Shown here: positions 20,433 through 29,912 of the stretch, piece after piece | Position numbering within the stretch: position 1 is the stretch's first letter | Layout: the number at the start of each line of letters is the position of its first letter | Assembly: GCA_001599755.1 (NCBI GenBank) | Contig: BCHX01000006.1 | Location: 1,351,336-1,415,335, forward strand | Direction: 5' to 3' | From: Gliomastix tumulicola | Taxonomy: Eukaryota; Ascomycota; Sordariomycetes; Hypocreales; Bionectriaceae | Length of the DNA: 64,000 nucleotides | The notes under the pieces: generated by a model | What the model saw: the letters and a program-made list of their open reading frames with translations, nothing else | Database searches by the model: none | Told to the model about the DNA's origin: nothing | Made by a program: the position numbers and the translations under genes

Positions 20433-22551
20433 TCATGTCCCTGCCATGTCTGAATCGACCTCGACAGGCTCAGGAAGGGTCCGATGATCCAATCCGTGGA
20501 TCTTGGTCATGTGCCGCTTCCAGTTGTCTTTGCGGGGAAAAGCCTTGCCCCCACTCCTAGAGTAGTCGCACCCTTGCATCGAACAGTGAAACTTCTTCTT
20601 TTTCTCGTGACGGTCATTGATGTGTCGCTGCAGATGCGTCTTAGTGCCAAAGCCCTTGCCGCAGCTAGCGTAAGGGCATTTGTGATCCTTGCTGTGGTAG
20701 CGCTGGTGGTGCCTTGAAAAAGGTTAGTCAATGTCATTCCTCCCCAAATCTTGGCGTGAAAGGGTGCAAGGGGATTTCTTACTTGAGCTTGTGAGGTTGG
20801 TCGAACACTTGATTGCAACCAGGCTCTTCACAGCTGTAGACACCACCTCGTGGAGACGGCACGCTGGCCACATCGTGAGGAGAAGCACTGTGGCCGTAAT
20901 CGGAACTATTCAATGAATCTGGCGACGGGCTGTCGTGTGCGGAGGGCGTGCTGCTGCTTATGGTGGATGGGTTCGTGGAAGATGGCCCCGGTACCGGCGG
21001 AGGCGGTAACGTCGGTACAGGAGGACGAGGCGGCGCGCTCATTGAAGGCAAGGAGGAGGGTGGCGGTAGTATCACGGGTTTCACATCCTGTGTGTATAAC
21101 CCCTCATCCAACTTGGGCACCTCAGGGTGAGGGATCATACTCGAAGGCACCGGTGTCAGGGGTTGATATACCTGCGCTGAGACCGGCAGGGCGTCGTGAA
21201 CGGAGGGCGGGGGAGGCAATGCCGAACCGCTTGTTGTCATAGGCCCCATCTCCGTCGAGCTCGACTGGCCGTCGGGCGAATCATCGTACGCCGTTGAGAA
21301 GAGTTGGAAGTCTGTTCGATGCCACATCTCTGACTCGGTCGAGGCGGGCATGATATCCATGGGGTTCACCGTCGCAGGGTTAGGAAACCCGAGTGCGAAT
21401 GCTGCAGAAGGGTCTGACGGGTCTCCGCTAATCTGCTGCGGCATGCCGTGGGACATCCCGCCCATCGGGTCCAGTCCATGGTGGGCAGGGAATCCGGCAT
21501 GGTAAAAGTCCATGGCTATCGGCGCGAACTCTGTCGGAGCCTGACTCGTCTCGTGCGCATAGTAGAACTGCTGGACTTGAGAAGGATCTTGCAGCGGTGG
21601 CAATGGCAGTTGTGGTTGCTGATTTGGCGGCGGCGGCGGCTGATCCGTGTAGGGCACTGGTAATGCGATGGCGTGGTCACCCATGCCTCTCCGGCGGAAG
21701 AGGGAGCGAACATTGTACCGGAGCGACGAGCCTTTCGACATGCTGCGCCCTGGCTGTGTGGGAATGTTGGACATATCACTCTCGGACATCGGGAGCATGC
21801 CGAATGCCTCGGAGGGTATGTGAGGGCTGTAGTAGTCCTCGCTGGTGCCCTTGAGGACGATCTGCTGGGGCCCAGCGGATGCCGGGACGACATCCTGGTA
21901 GTAGAAGGGGAAGCTGGAGTAGTAGTCGTGATTCTGGGCCGGGACGGGCTCGATGGTGTCTGGCGCGGAGCCGTCATGAGCGGCAGTGGGAGCGGCGCCG
22001 GCGGGCGGTTGACGTGCCTGCTGGCCCTGGGCATAGGCGGCGTAGGGGTCCTGGCCGGGGAAGCCGCGTTCTTTGGAGGAGGAGTCGCCGTTCTTGAGGG
22101 AGTCGCTGGACGAGAGGCGTCGCTGGAGGACGGAGGGCTGGCCGCGGAAACCGTACTCGCATTCGAAGGACATGCGCTTTGAGCGGCGATGCTTCTTGAC
22201 ATAGTGAACGACGACGGGGTACAGACAGCAGACGAGGAGGGCGAAGGCGAGGATGACACCCACGGCAGTGCCTGCGATGGCCTCCTCATCCATGCGCCGG
22301 CCGGGGGTGCGGCCATCCCTCTTGGATAAGTTCGCCATCACATCATGGTGCCGTGCTTTCAGATCTAAGGGTTGTCCCGATGGAGGTGGATCCAGAGTAG
22401 AGGCGGCTGTAAGAGCAGCGTCAGAAGCAGCGTCAGAAGAATCGGCGACGGTTATTTCGGAGGCATCGCGACCGGCCTCACTCTCGAGGCCTAGACCAGG
22501 ACCAGGCGCAACATCGGGTTGGTGAGCGTCGAGGGTGACAGCGTGTGCCAT
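20433..22551 (-). CDS. C2H2 zinc-finger protein with a predicted membrane anchor
   Basis: Two exons, 22551..20783 and 20712..20433, joined over a 70 nt GTAAGA..AAG intron that splits the first zinc finger, give 682 residues. Residues 92-118 form one strongly hydrophobic helix (GTAVGVILAFALLVCCLYPVV), followed at once by KKHRRSKR. Positive-inside logic puts the first ~90 residues outside or in the lumen and the rest in the cytosol. The short N-terminal part has one N-glycosylation sequon (NLS, Asn74) and a dibasic Lys-Arg at 77-78. A disordered Pro/Gln/Ser-rich middle leads to three fingers: Cys574/579-His592/596, Cys602/607-His620/625 and Cys633/638-His657/662, the last with an 18-residue spacer. 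There is no classical signal peptide. An N-terminal extension to 22653 adds 34 residues without further motifs. A membrane-tethered transcription factor is the simplest reading but is an inference. Confidence 0.8.
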
Positions 22552-24286
22552 GACGTGAAAAAGGCGAAGAGGTGCGTTGCAGGGGATCGGGAGGCCGCCG
22601 ACGGGATGTGGACAAGGGGCCAAGAGGGGCTTTTGACTGCAGCAGCGCAGCAACAGCAGCGCCAGGAAAATGTCGTCGAAACCCCCCAGCTCAATGCATC
22701 GCGCTCTCGACGACGCACTCGACCTTGGACGAGGGGGAGAGCAGCGCGTACCGGTAAGAAGTGAGAAGAGATGAGGGCTGGGTTAGAGGAAAGGTAAATT
22801 GTTAAGGCCGGGGTAAGGTCGTGGATTCCATTGGCGTCCACTTGGATTTGGATTGGGATTTGGATTACCTGCAGCAGGTACCAGGGAATGTGGATCGGGT
22901 ACCGCCCGCGCTGCCGGAGGGGCAATTGGCAGGTACTGCTGCTGCCAAACTGAGCGGGCAGGTACCTTGGAGTCCACCCCTGAGGCACTGGCCGAGGTAC
23001 CCTTGCCCTTTTCCTTTACGAGCAGTTACAGTGGGCAGTCTGGAAAGGTGCCGCTGCACTTAAAACAGCCAATCACGCCCGTCCGTTTTACACTGCCCTG
23101 TGCATGCTGGCTTAACGCTGTCACCACCACCACCACTAAAACTCACTTAGCGATTGGGGCGCTTTCATCACATCCATCACATTATTCGTGATGCGGCCCC
23201 CGAGGAGCCCGTCCTTCTTGAATCGCGGCAAGTGGGATGACAGAGGCAAATACCTAACGGCACCACATCGGTCAGACACAAAAACTTCGACTTTCGGCCA
23301 GTCGCATCAACCAAGTGGCGCCACCTCTGCCACCACCACCACCACCACCACCATCAGCTAGACCGAGGCATTTCCAACGCTCGAGACACTCTCCATTTAA
23401 TCGTTATAAGCTTATAAAGTCTCTCAGGTACTGCCCGTCACGACGTCAGACCTAGCCTCGCAGCTACTAGTAGCCAAACGCCGCCTGGGAGTTGCTAGTA
23501 CATGTTCGCTAGACCCAACTCTAGTCACTGTTTAGTTCCAAGTGAGGCTTTTGATCCTTTCGGAACTCAACCGACAATCGCCAGTAATTCGTCGATTGAA
23601 AGGACAGGTCCTGCCCAAGCAAAGTCTAGTATGCTATGTTTCACAAAGGCAGCCGTGAGCGCGGTGCTCCAGTACGACCTCAGTCATCACGATGAGATGA
23701 TGTGGCTTGTAGAAACACGAGCTGAAGCAGCGTCCCGTCGGTATGAAGACTCACCAAAGCCAAGGTCCACCTGCCCCTCATCAAGCAAAGCACACTGGAC
23801 ATGCTCATCCTCAACCTCATCACCTCATCAAACAAAAGAGTCTGGTATCACCAGAGTCATTACCCACTAGGACAGCTAGATGCTCCCAGAACATTTGGCT
23901 TTAATCATATGAACTACAGCCCCAACATTGCTGTACGAAATACCTAGCCACCATGTGATGATGAAGTCTGGTTATTATGGTATTATTTTTTGCAGCTACC
24001 TTTCCTAATCGCCGCTACCTACTACCAGTAGTCGTTGTAGCCCTGAACTCTCATCACTCATATAGAGATCAAAGGCCCTCGGCAAACCAGAGCACCTCGA
24101 CAGAACCCAGGCCGGCTCAACATGTCCAACCCACGATACCTCGCCCGACAGTTCCATCCATTGTTGTTTTATAACATATCTGGTCAAGAGCGACTATTAG
24201 CCAGAGACAAACGCCAACGTATCAAAGACTTCTAGTCTTCTACTGCTTCCTTCTGTACAGAAACCCATCGTCTGACTTCCATCACG
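22552..24286. promoter_or_regulatory. 1.7 kb region upstream of the C2H2 gene
   Basis: No convincing gene. The part nearest the C2H2 start holds overlapping GGATTTGGATT repeats near 22845-22868 and a cluster of GGTACC palindromes at 22877-23001. A (CAC)n run lies near 23330-23353. The distal half, towards the 3' end of the helicase-like gene, is AT-richer and featureless. Confidence 0.55.
22877..23001. promoter_or_regulatory. Cluster of GGTACC palindromes
   Basis: Exact GGTACC sites at 22877, 22898, 22961 and 22996, plus GGTACT at 22932, all within 125 bp and 326-450 bp upstream of the C2H2 start. Three share a longer GCAGGTAC or CAGGTACC core. This density is far above chance for a six-base site. 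The binding protein is unknown. Confidence 0.6.
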
Positions 24287-26749
24287 CTACTTCAGCGTCT
24301 GAGGTCCGTTGGATAGCTTGAAGAGTCGATCAGCACCCTCGGCGTCGTTCCATATCTGAGAGACAAAGCGCGACTTGACAGTCCGCCCGGGGTAGCGGTA
24401 GGTCATCGCCTTGTGCATGACTATGATCTCTGCTTGCTTAGCTCGGGTGATGGCGACATTCAGACGCTGTGGTTCATCCATGAACCCTACACTCTTGGTT
24501 CTCACCATGTCGAGAAAGACGACATCAGCCTGGTTGCCCTGGGCTTTGTCGACCGTCACGACTTGGACTCGCTCCTGCTTCTCTGGGCTCCATTGCTTGA
24601 CGTAGGCCTCGTATTGACGGAACGCAGTCTTGTAGGGGGTCTGAATCATAACTGTTCCTGGGGCAGAGTTCAAAGACAAGAACTTCGGGTCATCCAGCAG
24701 ATCATATGCCTGGGACAAAATCCACTTGTGGTGTGCCGGGTTCCAGAAGCTTCTGCTTTCGGTGTTCTCGGCGCTCTGTTCAAGTGACACTACCACTCGA
24801 TTTTCCTGGAGGCCCTGTCGCCTACCCAGCGTCTCAAGGTATTGCTGCAGGTAACGCGTGCTGGGGGGGTATTTGTCCTTTTCGCTGTGAGACGACGTCA
24901 TGAGTCCTTCATAAAACAACTTGGAGGGAAGGCGATGTAGATTCGCCCGCGCTCGTTGGTTCTCAAGGAGCTTGCTCTTGATAGCTCCTACGACATCTGC
25001 TCTAGCCATGGTGCTGAGCCTCAACTGCTCTGCGTGAGGATTGAAATCGAGGCCTTCGCGCTTCATATCACGCTTATCGCCACCCTTGACGAATGGCCGC
25101 GTCTGATTGACATCTCCGGTGAAGATCCAAACAAAGGGATCCAAGTACGCGATGGGGATGAGCGTGGTCAGCTCTCGTGCGTGAGGCGCTTCATCGATGA
25201 AAACAACCTCCGGCTTGAACATATTGGTGAAACTGCCATATATCGCGGTTGGTGTCGTGGCAATGAAATGGGCGTTTTTCAGAACCGCGCGGTAGAGCAT
25301 GCCGACAACGCTCCTCAGTGACTTCCATTCTGTGTTGTTGAAGATCTCGCCAGCTTCCATCCGCCGAAGCAAGACCTGGAGTCCACCATACAAGTCGCAA
25401 TGTTCCTTGTGATGCTCGTAGTACTCCCATGCTGCCTCATCTAGGGTCGGCGCTTTGTCGGGGCTTCTCTTGAGAGTGGTGTCCTGGAGGCCGGCCGTCA
25501 TGAGAAAGCGTTTGGTGAAATCAGGACCATCCTCCTCGGTTTCCTTTTCAGTGCCCCCCTGAAGCTTGCTGCTATTTCGTAGCTCGTACGGCCACCCGTG
25601 CATGCGAATGACTCGATGACGCCTCATCCCAGCTTCTTTGCATAGATTGTAGTACCTATCGGCAGCACTGTCGACAGTCGCATTGAGATCGACTAGGAAG
25701 AGGATTGGGGCAGGCCCGCGTCTGTTCCTATGCGGTGGAGTCCTGGATTGAATCAGGGCAGCCAGAAGAATGTTCCATTCGGTTTTGCCGGCTCCTGGGC
25801 AGCCGTTCACAAAGTACAGCCCATTCACAATGCGCTGCAGCCCGACGTGGGCGCTGCGATGGTCCACTGACTGTGCCTTGAACTTGTCGACCAGCAGCCT
25901 GGGGAGACGAGAGTTGACTGGATTCGCAATATGGGGATAGATCTCGAAGAGATTGGTGTAGGTCTTCTCGCCGCTGAAGTTTTGGATGGCGTGAAATGCG
26001 AGAAGTGACCGTGGGGATGGGCATCGGCTACTCAACCGTTTGTCTTCGACCAAGTATCTCAATGCGGCCAGCTCAGCGTCAAATGTGATTGAATTCACGT
26101 CGAATTCTATGTTGATGAGCTGCGCTTTGTCCTCGCTGAGGTCAATTGCCGAGATGGAGTCGATGGCGGATGTGATCTGAAAATGAGCCATAAGGTCCAA
26201 GTCTTTGTGCTCGACTTCGTCAAGCTCAAAAGAGCGGGCAACGTCCACCTTGAACGCAGCGCAGCGCTTGACGAATCCATCAACAGGGCGGTCAGTCTCG
26301 TCGAAAGGGTTGATGATTCGTGTTGCCGGCAGATGGATCAATGTGAACGTGCCCTCGTCGCGAACGATGCTGGTCTGGAAGTCCAGGTGAACTCGATCCG
26401 TCAAGCTAGGAAACTTGCTATCAACGCTCGGAGGAGGAGGCTTCACAAGGACTAGCCATGACTTGTGGAAGGCATTGGTCGTGTTGGGCATAGCAGAGAT
26501 GACCCAAGCTTTAAAGGGCTCCTTCTTAGTGTTGAACCGGGTGAGGATTTTCTCCTCATTCTTCATTTCAATGAGGGTGCCCTCTTCATGACGACGGACA
26601 AATTCCTCCTGGGATGGGAAGGTATAGAGAACACCGGACGATGATAGCTGCGAAGATGGTGAGCAGTGATGCGCGGGTACGGACGCTTCGATGATACTCA
26701 CGCCGGTTTGGCCCGGTGGTTGTCCACCCGTGGAAGGTTTCAGGTTCAT
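24287..26749 (-). CDS. Superfamily 1 (UPF1-like) helicase-like NTPase
   Basis: SF1 RNA/DNA helicase-like protein of the AAA_11/AAA_12 type. From the ATG at 26749 a 54 nt GTGAGT..CAG intron (26701..26648) gives 802 residues; because 54 is a multiple of three, retention would give 820. The Walker A motif is GCPGAGKT, Walker B is VVFIDEAPH, motif III-like is FTGDVNQTRP, and motifs V-VI are VDKAQGNQADVVFLD and RLNVAITRAKQ. The first ~300 residues match no domain I recognise. It resembles the expanded fungal family of DNA2/NAM7-like NTPases rather than Upf1 or Sen1 themselves, and lacks the Upf1 Cys/His domain. It lies on the same strand just downstream of the RID-type methyltransferase. The longer unspliced frame starting at 26854 begins at TTG and is not preferred. 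Confidence 0.75.
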   Translation of the reverse strand: MNLKPSTGGQPPGQTGVSIIEASVPAHHCSPSSQLSSSGVLYTFPSQEEFVRRHEEGTLIEMKNEEKILTRFNTKKEPFKAWVISAMPNTTNAFHKSWLVLVKPPPPSVDSKFPSLTDRVHLDFQTSIVRDEGTFTLIHLPATRIINPFDETDRPVDGFVKRCAAFKVDVARSFELDEVEHKDLDLMAHFQITSAIDSISAIDLSEDKAQLINIEFDVNSITFDAELAALRYLVEDKRLSSRCPSPRSLLAFHAIQNFSGEKTYTNLFEIYPHIANPVNSRLPRLLVDKFKAQSVDHRSAHVGLQRIVNGLYFVNGCPGAGKTEWNILLAALIQSRTPPHRNRRGPAPILFLVDLNATVDSAADRYYNLCKEAGMRRHRVIRMHGWPYELRNSSKLQGGTEKETEEDGPDFTKRFLMTAGLQDTTLKRSPDKAPTLDEAAWEYYEHHKEHCDLYGGLQVLLRRMEAGEIFNNTEWKSLRSVVGMLYRAVLKNAHFIATTPTAIYGSFTNMFKPEVVFIDEAPHARELTTLIPIAYLDPFVWIFTGDVNQTRPFVKGGDKRDMKREGLDFNPHAEQLRLSTMARADVVGAIKSKLLENQRARANLHRLPSKLFYEGLMTSSHSEKDKYPPSTRYLQQYLETLGRRQGLQENRVVVSLEQSAENTESRSFWNPAHHKWILSQAYDLLDDPKFLSLNSAPGTVMIQTPYKTAFRQYEAYVKQWSPEKQERVQVVTVDKAQGNQADVVFLDMVRTKSVGFMDEPQRLNVAITRAKQAEIIVMHKAMTYRYPGRTVKSRFVSQIWNDAEGADRLFKLSNGPQTLK

Positions 26750-27938
26750 CCTTTCGTGCCCGTAGCAGTATGCAGCCGAGAATGGCGGCGTTGCGATGCA
26801 AAGCCTCGGGCAGTAAGAAGTGCGGCTAGAATTGTTGCGGAGTCTAGAATACAATGCAGCAGATAGAGATTACGGCGGTGAGGTACTAGTACTAAGGTAG
26901 TGGCTGAAAGAGAAATTGAGAGCTGCTTGGGAAGGAGAGGGGAGGTGGATGTGGGAGAAGCGGTGTTTTGGAAAGTGCGAGTGGGAGGAAAGTGCAAGTG
27001 GGAGGAAGGTGCGAGTGAGGAAGATGTGAAAGGAAGGTGCAAGTGAGCGCTTGCCTCACTTTCATCTCAGGTCCAACAACATCCTGCTGTGAAATGGAGG
27101 ACGAGGAGCTAATGCAGGCAGCCGAAGGCAGAGGGGCTTTTTTTTTTTTTTTTTTTTGAAACCCTCCAGCTTCCAACTCAGAGATTGTGCTACCAGATTT
27201 GGATCCTTGTGCTTCCATTGCCGACAACTGGCGCAGGCCGTGGTCTCAACAAAGGAGGAATTCAGCCCGGAGGATGTTGGACCTTGGGGCACGGCTGCTT
27301 CATCTGTCAGCGGCGATATCATGGCAGATTAAATCGCCATAACGTACTATGCCCTCAATGATAGCAGTCTGTAGTCATGGGCAGACCATCTAGAAGACAT
27401 TAGCATTGCATCTACTCAAGAAATAGCATCCTGGAAGCACAATTTCAGTCTGAGAAGAGCATGAGTTCTGCTAGGACTATGCTAGAATTCCCACGCAGTA
27501 GGTTGTGGCTTCGATCGACGACGCCTATCAGAAAAAACTAATGGCTTCCACTCTAACATTGACCTTGCTCTCTCGGTGCCAAGAAATCTGCTGCATTCCT
27601 GCCTCCTCCTTATTCACAGTGTTGGTCGTACGATGCACCTTATCAAACGCATATCGCCTCAAGGGTGCATGACGAGGAGCTACAGTTGCTTTTCACAGAG
27701 GGCGGGTTTCCGACTACATGGTATGGAGAAAGCAATTGTCGGCAACCGACCTTCATTATGATCTATCACAGCCGTCTATTGGCGTACCTATCTGAGTCCA
27801 TCCCTTCTGCCATAGGCAAGGTACCGACCCAATCTAACAACACTTATGAATCTTCCTCCATGCGCAATTACAATCATAGATATAAATACAGTCGAAAAGA
27901 AGAGGCCCAAAGCCAAAGGAGAATAGAAGACATGAAAG
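26750..27938. other. Intergenic region, helicase-like gene/RID-type gene
   Basis: About 1.2 kb with no gene. It holds an imperfect purine-rich minisatellite (26968-27046) close to the helicase-like gene start and a run of 20 T at 27138-27157. The rest is AT-rich 3' flank of the methyltransferase. Confidence 0.55.
26968..27046 (+). repeat. Imperfect 13-17 bp minisatellite
   Basis: About five degenerate units of the type GGAAAGTGCRAGTGGGA, shrinking to GGAAGRTGYGARWGA, in the presumed leader or promoter of the minus-strand helicase-like gene. All purines are on the plus strand. Confidence 0.7.
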
Positions 27939-29912
27939 TCAAAGGGCAGTGAGATCAATCGTCGTCTCGCACTGGTCAATCATGATAACGTCTTCGTCAT
28001 CGTCCAGGACGTCCTGAATGTCTCTCCTGAGGGACGCATCCGAGTCAGCAGAAGAAGACTCGGCAGAGATACCACGCAGTCGTCCACGAATAGAGTCGTC
28101 ATCAGAGTCATCGATGATAATGAAGCCGTTGGCATGAAGCTCCGGGCCATCGAGCGTGATTATGTCGTTGCGACGGGCTGTGGCTCTGCCATCCTGCTCC
28201 AGAAGCCAGGCTTTGAGGTGCTCGTACAGGACTCGCACGGTGTTGGGAGGAAACGCATTCCCGATCTGACGTTGGACGGCGGTCTTATTACCTTCGAAGC
28301 GGTGATGTTTGGGAAAGCCTTGCAACGAAGCTAACTCTCGCAGCGTAAAATGTCGTGTTCCGTCTGGATGCAAGATTAGGCCTGTCGTCGTCAAGGTGTT
28401 AGAAAGTCGGTGTAGGTCGTCCAGTTTGGGAGGACTGCGTGTTGGGGCGAGTTCTATGTCGTGGAGGTTATCTCCAGGCCGTAGTCCAGCGATCGCTTTG
28501 CCAACCGTATTGAATCTCTTCGTCCCGTTGCGGCCGTGCTCCGAGTGTGTGGCCTTGGGAAATGGAGGGAGTTTTTCGCCCGGGGCAGCGCCAATCATGA
28601 TGAGACGCTTTCGGTCCTGCGCACAGCCCCAAGTGCACAGCCGTACCACCTTCCATCGGATGGAGTATCCAAGCTGGGTGCAATCGTGGATAAGGGTGCG
28701 AAACCAGATGTTGTGCTGGTCGCGAGTAAGACCAAACGTTTGTTCCAATGTGAGCAAACGCGGCCTTATCTTGTCGATCAGTGTTCCGCAAGCCAACAGG
28801 GCTTCTCTGTTCTCGTCGTCATGTTTGCCCTGGTTCGTATGCGCTGGCGAGAAGAACTGACAAGGCGGGGAGAGGTGCAAGACATCCGCGCGAACCTGCC
28901 GATGGCGATCCTGGATATACTGATCGATGGCGCCGCGGAAAAGATGGACGTCGGGAAAATTCGTTTGATACGTGCCCCAGACCTTGGGATCGCTGTCGAT
29001 GGCATGTCTCACTCGGAATCCCGCCATCTGAGCTCCGCGGGACACGCCTCCCGCACCTGAGAACGAGTCGAAGAGGGTGTACTCTGCCCTCGACGATTCC
29101 TGGTGGCCATTGACGATCCCCTCGTTGCGCCACGCAGATCGAATATCGCCATCTTTTTCCCGGTGCTGCGGTTCGATTTCTGCCTCAGTGTAGCGTCTGA
29201 GTACCTCTTCCACAGGCTTCACAACGTTTGACTGTGTCACAGAGATGATGGTGAACTGCCACCGGCAGAATAATGTTCCCAATGTCTCGACGGCTCGTGT
29301 TCGTTCCTCGTGATCTCTGACATCTCGGAATTCAGGATGGGGCTGTGGGAGCCACATGCTGTTGGTTTGGATCATCCTGCGCACCTTGACGAACGCTTCG
29401 GTAGGAGCATCGAACAGGGTATAGTCATCCGGCGAGCCTGCTTGGTCGAAATGAAGGATTTCACAAACTTCATTGAGCTTCTTAGGAAGCTTGCTGTCGA
29501 GGTTCCGCGCTCTGCTGTAGGGAATCCCACGAAGGATGGTGTTGCCTTGGCCGTCTCTTATGATTGCCTTGACAAGCACAAAATTGATGATGTATTTGAA
29601 AAATTTCATCAAGTGAATCTCAACAAAGCAACCCGGAGTGATGAGTTCTCCCGATAGCCGAATTTTGGTAAGAGCGTAGTCGCCTTCTCTCAGCGGGCTT
29701 CGTCGAATGTCGCTGTCGTCGATGGTGAGGTCGATTATCTCATCATCTGCGAGTTCGATGATCTCTTCATCCGGGCCGTCATCGTGATCCTCATCCTCAT
29801 TGCGGCCAATTGTTTCCGTTGACGCTCGACGAACTAGCGGTCGAGGTCGGGTCGTGATGATTTGTATGTCGTCCGCCAATGGATTGACATACTGTCGTGG
29901 TGTGCCGAACAT
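27939..29912 (-). CDS. rid: RID/Masc1-type DNA (cytosine-5) methyltransferase
   Basis: Putative DNA methyltransferase of the fungal RID/Masc1 class, known for repeat-induced point mutation in Neurospora and premeiotic methylation in Ascobolus. From the ATG at 29912 it has 657 residues. Motif I is DSFSGAGGVSRGAQ (residue 282 on). The catalytic loop is LSPPCQFFSPAHT with Cys351. Motif VI is EQT (390-392) instead of ENV, the hallmark of this class. QDRKRLIMIG (motif VIII), LRELASLQGFP (IX) and RQIGNAFPP (X) follow. A BAH-like region precedes the catalytic part (about 75-185). Both ends are acidic and carry hydrophobic-acidic patches such as IIDLTIDDSD and IIIDDSDDD. A GTATGT..CAG intron of 88 nt (30024..29937) may lie in the 5' UTR, so the start could be revised. 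Neurospora RID is longer (845). Confidence 0.9.
   Translation of the reverse strand: MFGTPRQYVNPLADDIQIITTRPRPLVRRASTETIGRNEDEDHDDGPDEEIIELADDEIIDLTIDDSDIRRSPLREGDYALTKIRLSGELITPGCFVEIHLMKFFKYIINFVLVKAIIRDGQGNTILRGIPYSRARNLDSKLPKKLNEVCEILHFDQAGSPDDYTLFDAPTEAFVKVRRMIQTNSMWLPQPHPEFRDVRDHEERTRAVETLGTLFCRWQFTIISVTQSNVVKPVEEVLRRYTEAEIEPQHREKDGDIRSAWRNEGIVNGHQESSRAEYTLFDSFSGAGGVSRGAQMAGFRVRHAIDSDPKVWGTYQTNFPDVHLFRGAIDQYIQDRHRQVRADVLHLSPPCQFFSPAHTNQGKHDDENREALLACGTLIDKIRPRLLTLEQTFGLTRDQHNIWFRTLIHDCTQLGYSIRWKVVRLCTWGCAQDRKRLIMIGAAPGEKLPPFPKATHSEHGRNGTKRFNTVGKAIAGLRPGDNLHDIELAPTRSPPKLDDLHRLSNTLTTTGLILHPDGTRHFTLRELASLQGFPKHHRFEGNKTAVQRQIGNAFPPNTVRVLYEHLKAWLLEQDGRATARRNDIITLDGPELHANGFIIIDDSDDDSIRGRLRGISAESSSADSDASLRRDIQDVLDDDEDVIMIDQCETTIDLTAL

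Noticed and set aside
23502..23870. 122-codon frame upstream of the C2H2 gene
   Set aside because: No recognisable features and no splice partners.
26750..26854. N-terminal extension of the SF1 helicase-like protein to 26854
   Set aside because: The first codon would be TTG, not ATG, and the extra 35 residues have no family features.
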